Source: Rhizobium sp. NFR03
GTDB lineage: Bacteria; Pseudomonadota; Alphaproteobacteria; Rhizobiales; Rhizobiaceae
Assembly: GCF_900111275.1 (NCBI RefSeq)
Contig: NZ_FOGR01000001.1
Span: forward strand, 558,001 to 622,000
Direction: 5' to 3'
DNA length: 64,000 bases
Both the position numbers and the translations under genes were made by a program. The first letter of the stretch is position 1; the number at the start of each line of letters is the position of its first letter. Shown piece by piece: positions 34,764 through 42,686 of the stretch. The notes beneath the pieces were generated by a model. The model did no database searches. It saw only the letters and a program-made list of their open reading frames with translations, and was not told where the DNA came from.

Positions 34764-37700
34764 CGGGCAGCCCTGTTGTAGGGGTTGCGGTTATACTCAT
34801 GGAGCCTCTCCGGCATATACCGGTCATAGTCGTCGACAGCGTCGCGCGCCTCTCGCTGGCTTTCCTCGACGGCGATCCTCTTGACGTAGCCCTTGAAGTT
34901 GCCGTCATCGTCAACCGAAACACCGACATCAACCTTGACGCGGTCACTCCCCCGGCCAGCTGCATTCTCGTTACCTGCCTGACGGATCGTCGAGCGTCGA
35001 TCTGGGGTATCGACAGGGCCTCCGACCAGGCCACCGGCCGCATATCCAGCCCAGCCGAGCCGCATGCCCTCAACAGCGCCGATACCGCCCGCTCTGGCAA
35101 TATCCATCTGCGACCAGACGATCTCACCCTTGTGGACGACGCCGGCCGGCTCGTTGATGCCGCCCGGTCCGGTATAGCCACCGCCTGCTTTGCCCGTGAG
35201 CAGGAAGCTGCCTAGCGTCGTGTTGGGTGCCCAAAGCGAACTGGTGGGGCTGATACCGCCAAGAAGGCTGCCAAGACTACCCAGAAGGCTGCTCGGGCTG
35301 TTGGCGCCCGATGCTGCCGACATCAGCTGCTGGCTGAATTGTCCAAGACCCGTGCCGAAGTCGCCGACCCCCTTCATGGCGGTCGTCGTGGCGTTCGTCA
35401 GGCCGCCGAGGTTGGTTGCAGCCTGATTGCTGTTGGCTGCCATTCGCTCAACAGCGGCCGCCGCCGTGTCGGAATCCATGCCTTTGCTCTGAGCGCCAGG
35501 CCATAGAGAGCGTTGGCTGGAGTTCAGCCCGCCCTCCCAAGATCCGCCGCCCATGCCGACCTTCTTTCCGGCGAGATCGAAATGCATGCTGTCCACGGCG
35601 CCGTACTTGCCCTTGCCGCCGCCGAAGTAACCACCCCAGCGGAAGTCTTGGGCAAGTTCCGGGTACTTCTCCATCTGAACAGAGCGGGCCGTCTGCGCGA
35701 ACTGCTCATAGGTCCGGAAGCTCGATGCGTCCTGGTAGTTGCCGAGCATCTTACCGGATGACAGGTCCGTCAGCTTGACGTCGGTCGCCAGCCCTTGGCC
35801 GTGAAAGCGAGGATCGCCCGGACGGAAGCCGGACATGGCATCGACCTTGAACCCCGGGAAGCGCTGCGCGGCCGTGTTCAGAATGTCGGTCAATTTCGCA
35901 TCGACGCCGCTTTTGTAGTTGCCGACGAAGCTGAGAGCCGATCCAGCCGCACTCCGGACGGCATTGTCGTTCGCAGCAGCAGCGACCGTGCTCGCAATTC
36001 CGGCACCGGCCGAGGCCGCAGACGTGGATGCAGCGGCCGCAGGCGCTGCGGCAGCGCCGATCAGGCTGAAAATACCCGTGCCGGCCGTCGAGCCGCTTCC
36101 CGGCTTGCCGATTATGCTGCTGACAAAGCTGTCGATCAGGCTGTCAGTGATCCGGTTCGTCACCTTCATGAGGCCGTTCAGCAACGCGTTGCCGAAGGCT
36201 TCCCCGATGCTGTCGCCCTGCTCAAGCCCGTCCCGAAAATCGGTGAAGAAGCCTGTAATGCCCTCACGCAGCGACGCCAGCTGCATGTTCTGACGCATGA
36301 TCAAAGCGTCTTCCGACGACAGATCAACAGTCAGCCCGGCGCCGCGCTGGCGCGATGCAATCTGCTGGTCTTGGGACGAGCGATAAAGCTGGTCACGCTC
36401 GAACTGCAGGTCGTTCGACAGCTGCGCTCGCGCCCGTGTTTCGGCGAGGCGTCCATGGGCGGCAGCCGCCTGATTGACAAGCTCGATTTCCTGCCCAAAG
36501 ACTCGCTGGAACTCAGTCTCGGATGTGATGCCGTTGCGAGCAGCTTCAGTGCGTAGCTGGGAGAGGAGGGAATAAGCCGTCTGCAGCTCGGCCGTCTTGC
36601 CAACGGTCTGTCCAATGACGGCGACTTCAAGCTCCTGCTGGCGGATACCGTCCTGGATCGAGCGGACGCGTTCCTGCTGGGCTTCGCTCAGTTGATATTC
36701 CGCCTGGATGCGAGCCTGCGTACCTGCCATGGCAATCCGCGACTGGCGGGACGGTCCGTCCTCACCATCTACAATCTGTACACCGGCTTGAGCGCGCGCC
36801 GCCGCTTCCTTTTCAGCCGGCGACTTGGCGCGCATGGCCGCCATATCCGCATCATATTGGCGCACGCGCTGGCTCTGCGCCTCTTTCAGTTCGTATTCAG
36901 CACGGGTGAGAGCCTGCGTCTCCGCAAGTTGGATTCGCATACTTCTCGTAGCTGTGGATTCGAGAGGGTCATACGAATTTTCTTCTCTCATTCGCGCTGC
37001 AGCTGCATGCTCGGCCGGGGTGCGCGCTCGCATTTCCAATGCGTCAAGCTCAGCAGATCGATGCATCGTCAGCTGCCGGAAGTCCTGATCGGCTTGAAAC
37101 GCTGCACCTACCGCGCCGTAGTTCCGGCTACCTGCGTTCTGTACCGCGCGCTGGATGCGTTCCATTTCCTGCAGTGCGTATGAACCCTCACGGAACTTCT
37201 CAACCAACTTGCCAAGCTCGTCCGCCTTTTTTGCGTATTCGGGATCAAGGTCCGCAGTCTTGTAAAGGCTATCGTAAAATGCTTCGAAGTCAGGCTTACC
37301 GTCCTTAAATTCCTTGCGAAGCTTTGTGATGGCATCGTTGAACGGTTTAAACCCTGAACCTAGGAAAGCCCCGCCGTCGGCTACGTAACTCCCTCGATTC
37401 ACGCCTCCGATTGCAATTCCACCAACTTCAGAAAAGAATTCTTCCCCTGCAACTTTCGTGGCGTTCCGCAGTCCGCGAACATCCGATCCCGCCTGAAACG
37501 AAAGTGTGCGAATGCCTTCGGCATTGTACCCCTTCGCCATTTGGATGAGTGAACCGTATCTGGTTTCAAGCTGCTTGAGCGTGTTCTCGTGGCGCTCGAG
37601 AGCCTTTTCGAGGCTCTTGGCATCGCCTTCGGCATCCGTAAGGCCCATCCCAAACTGGATCGCAGCTGCAGCACCCGCCGTGAGACCAATTGTTGCAAGC

Positions 37701-38869
37701 GACAGCGGGCTGACCAATCCAGCAAGCGCCGCGCCGGTTGTAGCTGCAGCCTCTTTAAGGCTCATGCCAGCATATGCTCCGGCAATCTGAGAGCCCTGCT
37801 GGAGGCCAATCATGCCGGCATTCATTCCGCCGGCGGCGGTCACAGCGACATCTTGAAACTGGAACATCGCATTTGTCGCGGCGTGGTTCGGACTGTTGTC
37901 ATTGACGGGATTGCGATCCAAGCTGGCCACATACTGCTCGTGACGAGCGCGCGCCATCGTCTGCGCCTGAGCAAGCTCTGTCGTGCTGATTTCAGCGCGG
38001 TCGGCAAGCATTGCATATTCCGCCAGCTCGCTATTCAGCCGTGCCTGAGACGTTCCAACCGGGTCGAGTTGAGCCCGCAGCATCGTCGCCTTCTGCGCGA
38101 ATCGTTCCGCCTCACGCGCCGCCTCCTCAAACACAGCAGCAGAACCGCGCGCGGAGGTGCCATTGCCGTTGACTCCCAGGCGCGCGTTCAGATCGCTGGC
38201 AAACGCACCGCCTGTCTGCATGGCGCGAAGTCGCTCCATCTCTTCCCGACGAGCAAGCTCTTCGGCAAAGACGGATGCGGAGTCAGATGCGCGACCGCCC
38301 GCAGCGGCACCCACGCCGAGCGTCCGGTTGATGCTGGCCTGCGCCTGCGAAGCCGCCTGTTCTGCCGCCTGGGCCAGACGCGCCTCAGCTGCCATGCGCT
38401 GGTAGGATTGCGCTAGGTCGTCGACAGCTGCGCTCTGAGCCGTGATCCGACCGTTGGCCTCAGCGATCGCCTGGGACAATGCGGCGTTGCCCTTTGCAAC
38501 AGAATGAGAGGCGTCGGCCGCTACGCCGTATTTCCGCGAAAGGTTTTCCACGGCAACCGAGGCCTGCTCTGCGGACAGTCGCCCCTTGTCAAGGCCTGCG
38601 CCGACCGTCTTGAGGCCGCGGTCAAAGTCTGCCTGGGCGGCATACCCTGTCACGAACTGTCGCTTGATCCGCTCGATCCCGTCGGCGGCCGACGAGATCC
38701 TTGTGTTGGTCGATGCCGCCGTTGTTCCGACAGCTTCCATGGCCTGCGCGGCCTGCCTGCCGGACTCAGACATAGCCCGATCCGCAGCAACTTTGCGATT
38801 TGCACCTGCGGCATATCCATTCGCATCGAAATCAGCTGAAACGCGGAGGCTGCGAAGTTCAACGGCCAT
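34760..38869 (-). CDS. Tail tape measure protein with embedded M15-like peptidase
   Basis: About 1369 residues from the ATG at 38869 (AAGG upstream). Long Ala/Gln-rich helices fill the first 900 residues, with many ERAR/AQ-type repeats. A hydrophobic stretch is at about 385-410 (ALAGLVSPLSLATIGLTAGAAAAIQFG). At about 985-1100 an enzyme-like island appears: SGFRPGDPRFHGQGLATDVKL (H-x6-D layout of M15 D-Ala-D-Ala peptidases) and DSMHFDL. The end GGGYTGPGGINEPAGVVHKGEIVWS is the usual tape-measure C-terminus. It sets tail length, and the peptidase may open cell wall during DNA injection. Confidence 0.85.
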   Translation of the reverse strand: MAVELRSLRVSADFDANGYAAGANRKVAADRAMSESGRQAAQAMEAVGTTAASTNTRISSAADGIERIKRQFVTGYAAQADFDRGLKTVGAGLDKGRLSAEQASVAVENLSRKYGVAADASHSVAKGNAALSQAIAEANGRITAQSAAVDDLAQSYQRMAAEARLAQAAEQAASQAQASINRTLGVGAAAGGRASDSASVFAEELARREEMERLRAMQTGGAFASDLNARLGVNGNGTSARGSAAVFEEAAREAERFAQKATMLRAQLDPVGTSQARLNSELAEYAMLADRAEISTTELAQAQTMARARHEQYVASLDRNPVNDNSPNHAATNAMFQFQDVAVTAAGGMNAGMIGLQQGSQIAGAYAGMSLKEAAATTGAALAGLVSPLSLATIGLTAGAAAAIQFGMGLTDAEGDAKSLEKALERHENTLKQLETRYGSLIQMAKGYNAEGIRTLSFQAGSDVRGLRNATKVAGEEFFSEVGGIAIGGVNRGSYVADGGAFLGSGFKPFNDAITKLRKEFKDGKPDFEAFYDSLYKTADLDPEYAKKADELGKLVEKFREGSYALQEMERIQRAVQNAGSRNYGAVGAAFQADQDFRQLTMHRSAELDALEMRARTPAEHAAAARMREENSYDPLESTATRSMRIQLAETQALTRAEYELKEAQSQRVRQYDADMAAMRAKSPAEKEAAARAQAGVQIVDGEDGPSRQSRIAMAGTQARIQAEYQLSEAQQERVRSIQDGIRQQELEVAVIGQTVGKTAELQTAYSLLSQLRTEAARNGITSETEFQRVFGQEIELVNQAAAAHGRLAETRARAQLSNDLQFERDQLYRSSQDQQIASRQRGAGLTVDLSSEDALIMRQNMQLASLREGITGFFTDFRDGLEQGDSIGEAFGNALLNGLMKVTNRITDSLIDSFVSSIIGKPGSGSTAGTGIFSLIGAAAAPAAAASTSAASAGAGIASTVAAAANDNAVRSAAGSALSFVGNYKSGVDAKLTDILNTAAQRFPGFKVDAMSGFRPGDPRFHGQGLATDVKLTDLSSGKMLGNYQDASSFRTYEQFAQTARSVQMEKYPELAQDFRWGGYFGGGKGKYGAVDSMHFDLAGKKVGMGGGSWEGGLNSSQRSLWPGAQSKGMDSDTAAAAVERMAANSNQAATNLGGLTNATTTAMKGVGDFGTGLGQFSQQLMSAASGANSPSSLLGSLGSLLGGISPTSSLWAPNTTLGSFLLTGKAGGGYTGPGGINEPAGVVHKGEIVWSQMDIARAGGIGAVEGMRLGWAGYAAGGLVGGPVDTPDRRSTIRQAGNENAAGRGSDRVKVDVGVSVDDDGNFKGYVKRIAVEESQREARDAVDDYDRYMPERLHEYNRNPYNRAAR

Positions 38870-38872
38870 AGC

Positions 38873-38900
38873 TTTACCTTTTCTAACCATGCGCTATCGT
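38873..38900 (+). promoter_or_regulatory. Candidate moron promoter
   Basis: TTTACC (38873-38878) and TATCGT (38895-38900) are separated by 16 bases and lie directly before the plus-strand gene at 38929. Each box keeps 4 of 6 consensus bases. A gene facing against the late operon needs its own promoter, which supports the call. Confidence 0.4.
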
Positions 38901-38928
38901 CGCCTCTCGCAATAGGAGAGGGATGACT

Positions 38929-39333
38929 ATGGTTCGCAGAGCGCTACTAACGATTGCTCTTTTGGGACTGGGTTCAGGTGGAGCCACGGCTGGCGATCTG
39001 ATCTCCGCCTGTGAGCAGTCGCTTGCGGATCATCTTGTGGCGCCAGCGGGCTATCATCGTGTCAGTGCAACCCAAACACAGAAGACAGTAAGCCGGGACG
39101 ACTACCACAGGATGCTGATCGCGAAGATCGACTACAGCTACGAGAAGACCGAGCAAGGCCTTCGCGAGTACGATGCAGGCAAAGTCCCCGAAGAATTTTC
39201 TGTGCATCTCGTTTACGATGCACCCAACGCGTTCAACGCGCCAGTTCGCGGAGTAGTAGATTGCGTCTATGTCGCATTCGATGGCGACGTATCGGGCGCA
39301 AATGGTGCAAATGTGCGCCTGATATTCCCTTAA
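38929..39333 (+). CDS. Secreted small protein (moron) between tail genes
   Basis: 134 residues from the ATG at 38929, with AGGAGAGG upstream; an ATG at 38923 sits too close to that site. Signal peptide: RRALLTIALLGLGSGGATA before GDLI. The mature part has two cysteines (SACEQSL and VDCVYVAFDG), probably a disulfide. It is on the plus strand against all surrounding tail genes and is convergent with the tail-chaperone extension, 3 bases apart. It likely acts in the periplasm of the lysogen; function unknown. Confidence 0.72.
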   Translation: MVRRALLTIALLGLGSGGATAGDLISACEQSLADHLVAPAGYHRVSATQTQKTVSRDDYHRMLIAKIDYSYEKTEQGLREYDAGKVPEEFSVHLVYDAPNAFNAPVRGVVDCVYVAFDGDVSGANGANVRLIFP

Positions 39334-39336
39334 TTT

Positions 39337-39711
39337 TCAACCGCTGGTCTTGGACGCTTTCGCCTTCTGCGCCTCAATTTCCAGATGCACCCCATCCAGA
39401 ACGCCGATGAAGCGCCTGAAATGCTCGAACTCGTCGAGCGTGAGTCCATGGTCCCGAGCGTACTGGCTCATCACCATGTACGAGATCGGACTCTCGCCCC
39501 CCATGGCGCCATACTGCCGATCAAACCGGATGGCATCGAACGCACGGAAGTAGAATTCGTGCCAGGGGCGAGGCTCAAAGTCCTCGTCCCCGCCCTCATC
39601 TTCAGCCGTTAGCCACCCCTCGTCGGGGTAGGCTTCGGCAATCTCATCGATCCACGACTGGTGTTTCGCAGCCCCCGAGCGCTCTATGCGGTCTCGGAAG
39701 GCTGCTCGAAG
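39337..39711 (-). CDS. Tail chaperone T-like extension, read by -1 frameshift
   Basis: From 39711 a -1 frame reads LRAAFRDRIERSGAAKHQ, then DFEPRPWHEFYFRAFDAIRFDRQYG and DEFEHFRRFIGVLDGVHLEIE, to a TGA at 39337: 124 residues beyond the slip. It is protein-like throughout, has no start codon in its first two thirds and no ribosome site. It would be made only as a fusion with the upstream gene (131 + 124, about 255 residues), as lambda gpG-T. It lies directly before the tape measure, where gpT is expected. Confidence 0.82.
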   Translation of the reverse strand, partial: LRAAFRDRIERSGAAKHQSWIDEIAEAYPDEGWLTAEDEGGDEDFEPRPWHEFYFRAFDAIRFDRQYGAMGGESPISYMVMSQYARDHGLTLDEFEHFRRFIGVLDGVHLEIEAQKAKASKTSG

Positions 39712-40103
39712 TTTCCCGCTTCGTCCTCGTCGTATTCGACCTCGACCTCACTGACAGCCGCAGCGCACCATTCAACAGCCGAAATGACGTTCCGGTATTC
39801 CGGGTTGGTCATGATGTCGGCGGCCGCCGTCCGGTCATAGGCGACATCGAGGCCGCGCCAGCCGTGAAGGAGATGCTCGTGGTAGAGCTTGCCGAGCTCG
39901 ACGAGCAGGACGTTCGGCGGTACCGGCTTCTTCTTGTACTTCCGGCCCAGCCGTTGCATCAGGAGTTCGCGCTGCGTCCGGTAGACCGGCAGATGGAGGG
40001 ACGAGACGTTGAACTCGACGCCCGGCCAGTCGGGGAACTCGATCCAGTCGCCCTTCTCTTCGCGGGTCAGGTCGGCCTTGAGCGATGCAAGCTTGACGGT
40101 CAT
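39684..40103 (-). CDS. Tail assembly chaperone (gpG-like)
   Basis: 139 residues, nearly the length of lambda gpG. LTREEKGDWIEFPDWPGVEFNVSSLHLPVYRTQRELLMQRLGRKYKKK is the phage tail-chaperone type opening, and the end is strongly acidic (EVEVEYDEDEAGNFEQ). It starts by ATGA overlap with the upstream gene. Near its 3' end is a G-GGA-AAC slippery heptamer that links it to the downstream frame. It holds the tape measure during tail tube assembly (family knowledge). Confidence 0.8.
   Translation of the reverse strand: MTVKLASLKADLTREEKGDWIEFPDWPGVEFNVSSLHLPVYRTQRELLMQRLGRKYKKKPVPPNVLLVELGKLYHEHLLHGWRGLDVAYDRTAAADIMTNPEYRNVISAVEWCAAAVSEVEVEYDEDEAGNFEQPSETA
39711..39717 (-). other. -1 ribosomal frameshift slippery heptamer
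   Basis: On the minus strand the bases read GGGAAAC, phased as G-GGA-AAC in the gpG-like frame, a perfect X-XXY-YYZ heptamer and one base from lambda's GGGAAAG. Slipping back one base continues exactly into the open T-like frame. It lies 8 codons before the zero-frame stop at 39684. Confidence 0.82.
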
Positions 40104-40444
40104 TTCACTTCGTCCTTGTTGGTGATTTCGATGGTGACGGCGCCGTGAACGACTTCTGTGAGAAGCTCCCGGCCGTCGTGAGCGACATTGCCTTCGGGCG
40201 TGATCACGTGACGCTTTACCCAGCCCTCGCCAGCATCCGCTGTAAGAGCGCTCGTCTCCTGCCCGTTGAGGAAAATCTTCACCTTCTTCCGGTCCCCTCG
40301 CAGCATGCAGTAGGCGCGGTATCCAGGGTCGTCCTTCTCAGTTGAAAGACGTTGATAGCCAGCCGGCGCGTGCCCGGAGGCAAGCGCCACACCAGGCAGC
40401 ACGGCGACGGCTGGGGCGGCCTTCAGGAAACTACGCCTATTCAT
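40100..40444 (-). CDS. Phage protein with twin-arginine (Tat) signal
   Basis: 114 residues from the ATG at 40444, with AAGGCGG 9 bases upstream; it overlaps the preceding stop by 8 bases. The N-terminus MNRRSFLKAAPAVAVLPGVALASG is a textbook Tat signal (R-R-x-F-L-K, mild hydrophobic core, ALA-like cleavage). The mature part (YRAYCMLRGDRKKVKIFLNGQETSALTADAGEGWVKRHVI) is beta-rich with one Cys. It sits in the tail operon between a small gene and the tail chaperone. Known neighbours are cytoplasmic virion parts, so an exported protein here is odd. Function unknown. Confidence 0.75.
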   Translation of the reverse strand: MNRRSFLKAAPAVAVLPGVALASGHAPAGYQRLSTEKDDPGYRAYCMLRGDRKKVKIFLNGQETSALTADAGEGWVKRHVITPEGNVAHDGRELLTEVVHGAVTIEITNKDEVK

Positions 40445-40646
40445 CGATCGCATCCGCCTTCGGTTCATGAAGCTGCGTGCGCGGGACAATCAGCCCCTTA
40501 TCGCGCATCAGCTGAGCGTAGGTTTCGGGGACCGGCACGCTCTCGACGCCAGCAATGAAGCGGACCTTCGTCTTGTCGTCCGGATAGCCGTCGAAGCTCT
40601 CTGTCGGCGTGAAGGTGACGAGCTTCTCTTCAGGCTTCTTGCTCAT
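40437..40646 (-). CDS. Small phage protein in tail operon
   Basis: 69 residues: KPEEKLVTFTPTESFDGYPDDKTKVRFIAGVESVPVPETYAQLMRDKGLI. Short beta motif with a helical end. Coupled to the tail tube gene (ATGA) and to the Tat-signal gene (8-base overlap). A structural or assembly role is inferred from the place only. Confidence 0.65.
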   Translation of the reverse strand: MSKKPEEKLVTFTPTESFDGYPDDKTKVRFIAGVESVPVPETYAQLMRDKGLIVPRTQLHEPKADAIDE

Positions 40647-41575
40647 GCAACAGCCCTCGTCAGTGTCATCGACGCGGCCGTGGTCGGATCGAATTTCGCC
40701 TGGAAAGGCATTTCGATGATGACCGACTGATTGTTGCCGCGAACCATCGGGCCGCCGCTCATGCCCTTCATCTTCGGGATGGTCAGCGTGTACTTGGCGC
40801 TGGAAGCGGCGCCGAGGGTGAGCGACAGCGACAGGTCGTCGTGGTTCAGGATGGCGTTGTAGAGATCAAGGTTCTCGAACAGCGCCGTAATGGAACCGGT
40901 CACGTCGAAACGGCCGAGACCATGGCTATAGGTCTCGTACTGGCCCAGGACGTCGTTCGCATAGATGTTGTTGTTGATGCGGATGGAAGCTGCCTGAAGC
41001 TTCGGGGATGCCGCAACGCCACCGATCGTCAGCTCGCCGATATTGAGAGCCGCATTCAGCACCGGCGTGGTGGTGGCCGCGATATAGGTCGCACCCGTGA
41101 TCGGACTGGTTGCCGGCGCCGGGCTGCCGAGACCCATCACGCCAAAGTTGGCCGTGATGAACGCCTTGGCCGTCAGCTGCAGATCGAGCGTATTGATCCG
41201 GCAACCGCGGTACCGCGTGTAGGCGTCCGTGCTGCCCTGCTCGAACGTCTTCTCGAACGCCAGCGTCTTCGGCATCTTGCCGTTCTTCAGCACATCCGAG
41301 GACCATTCCGAGCAGAAGAGCGCGGCGAGCAGATCGTCATAGGTGCCATAGCTCAGCACGCCGTTGACCGGGCCCGTGACCGAGCGGCCGACGTCGACGA
41401 TATCCGACACGTTGCGATCGTCGCGGATCTCGTCGGGGATGGACGTCTGCTTGTCGAGCACGATGCTTTCGCTCGTGTAGCGCAGCGCCTTCCACGAGGG
41501 AGTGGCGGGGATCGTGCCGATGGTGGATTCGACAAGATAAGCAAGCCGCGTCTGCGACCCTTCAGCAACTGTCAT
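40643..41575 (-). CDS. Phage tail tube (major tail) protein
   Basis: 310 residues. The opening SQTRLAYLVESTIGTIPATPSWKALRYTSESI is diagnostic of the Phage_tube_2 family. Further blocks: DRNVSDIVDVGRSVTGPVNGVLSYGTYDDLLAALF and LYNAILNHDDLSLSLTLGAASSAKYTLTIPKMKG. It polymerises as rings around the tape measure. It lies after the tail terminator and before the chaperone genes, as expected. Confidence 0.88.
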   Translation of the reverse strand: MTVAEGSQTRLAYLVESTIGTIPATPSWKALRYTSESIVLDKQTSIPDEIRDDRNVSDIVDVGRSVTGPVNGVLSYGTYDDLLAALFCSEWSSDVLKNGKMPKTLAFEKTFEQGSTDAYTRYRGCRINTLDLQLTAKAFITANFGVMGLGSPAPATSPITGATYIAATTTPVLNAALNIGELTIGGVAASPKLQAASIRINNNIYANDVLGQYETYSHGLGRFDVTGSITALFENLDLYNAILNHDDLSLSLTLGAASSAKYTLTIPKMKGMSGGPMVRGNNQSVIIEMPFQAKFDPTTAASMTLTRAVA

Positions 41576-41716
41576 GGCTGTTCTCCAGGTAAGGCCGCTC
41601 TACAGCGGGATCGGCAAAATGCCGTTTAAAATCTTTCAGGTCGTAGTTCGGGGGAGCGCCTCGACTCGCTGATAAACCCATGGTTTGTTTTCGACGCGCA
41701 ATCGAAAGGAGTCGAA

Positions 41717-42028
41717 ATGATTGAAGCAAGTTCACAGCCGGCCGGCGGCATACGTATCGAGATAAACGGTCAGACCGAGGAACTGCCGGCTGACAAAGCA
41801 AGCGCGTTCATATCCGTGATGCTGCACAAGATGCAGCAAAAGGCGGCTGAGCTCGGGGACAACACCCCCACCGGGGGCGCTATCCTTTATCCCGATGCAG
41901 TATCCGTCGAGACCGACAAACAAAGTGGCGAGCAGCGACTGCGGTTAGGGTTCGGAAAGGCGCTTTTCGTGATTTCGATGCCTCCAGGCATGCTCAAGAA
42001 TGTCGACAAAGCGATAGAGGAAATCTAA
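41717..42028 (+). CDS. Small plus-strand gene (moron) between tail genes
   Basis: 103 residues with AAAGGAG 5 bases before the ATG. The sequence (GGIRIEINGQTEELPADKASAFISVMLHKMQQKAAEL, then QRLRLGFGKALFVISMPPGMLKNVDKAIEEI) is compact with no signal peptide. A short inverted repeat TTTCGA/TCGAAA (41689-41707) covers the ribosome site and may be an operator. It opposes the tail operon and ends in a 4-base overlap with the minus-strand gene at 42025. Function unknown. Confidence 0.65.
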   Translation: MIEASSQPAGGIRIEINGQTEELPADKASAFISVMLHKMQQKAAELGDNTPTGGAILYPDAVSVETDKQSGEQRLRLGFGKALFVISMPPGMLKNVDKAIEEI

Positions 42029-42207
42029 GCGCTGAATTTGAAGGTCTGGAAATCGTCAGTCCGAGGATCGAAGAGAACGAAGTCCATATCAGGCACGCTC
42101 GCTATTTTGCTGGTCTGAGTAGACGAGCACGATGCAGCTTCTGAAAGGGTTGCTGCGTCGGCCTCTTCTGCGGTCTGAGACTTTGATAGGCTAGGCTGCG
42201 TTTTCAT
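42025..42207 (-). CDS. Small Ser/Thr-rich phage protein
   Basis: 60 residues with AAGGAG 9 bases upstream. The first half is Ser/Thr/Ala-rich and disordered (SLSKSQTAEEADAATLSEAASCSSTQTS). The second half ends DMDFVLFDPRTDDFQTFKF. The strong ribosome site argues for translation. It lies between the tail terminator and tail tube genes, convergent with the plus-strand gene at 41717. No known family. Confidence 0.45.
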   Translation of the reverse strand: MKTQPSLSKSQTAEEADAATLSEAASCSSTQTSKIASVPDMDFVLFDPRTDDFQTFKFSA

Positions 42208-42272
42208 CTGTCTATCTCCTTAGACATACTGCGCTTGACACCAGGCTGGACAATCCAACCCATCAACTGCGG

Positions 42273-42686
42273 TTACGCGCTCGTGTAATCCTGACGGTCC
42301 CACGTGATCGTGGCCGTCATGGCGTAGTAATTCCCGAACGTGCGGCCGGGGTCGCCGGCGCCGATCGACATCTGGCGAGGGTGAAGGTCTTCAAGCGGAC
42401 GCTCGCGGAAGAGCATCGTCAGGCGCTCGGCAATGCCCCGCGCTTGGCGGCTGCCGGCATCGTTCGGCGTCATCACGTGCAGATAGATGACCCCGGACTC
42501 CATCCAGAGATTGTTGCCGGGTGCGCCGACGGTCTGCTGCTCGAGCAAGTCACCAACGACCTCGACGTATACGAACGGCGCCGGTACATCCGGCGTATCA
42601 AAGCCGTCGTTTTCCTCGGAAACCGGCGTCTCCGTCCATTCGGTGAGGCGAGCCATGATCAGGTCGTAGGCACTGAGGCTGGACAT
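42273..42686 (-). CDS. Phage tail terminator-like protein (DUF4128-like)
   Basis: 137 residues. SAYDLIMARLTEWTETPV, then PFVYVEVVGDLLEQQTVGAPGNNLWMESGVIYLHVMTPNDAG and a C-terminal MTATITWDRQDY match the small tail-terminator/completion family. It caps the finished tail tube for head joining. Its start abuts the stop of the preceding gene directly. Confidence 0.72.
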   Translation of the reverse strand: MSSLSAYDLIMARLTEWTETPVSEENDGFDTPDVPAPFVYVEVVGDLLEQQTVGAPGNNLWMESGVIYLHVMTPNDAGSRQARGIAERLTMLFRERPLEDLHPRQMSIGAGDPGRTFGNYYAMTATITWDRQDYTSA

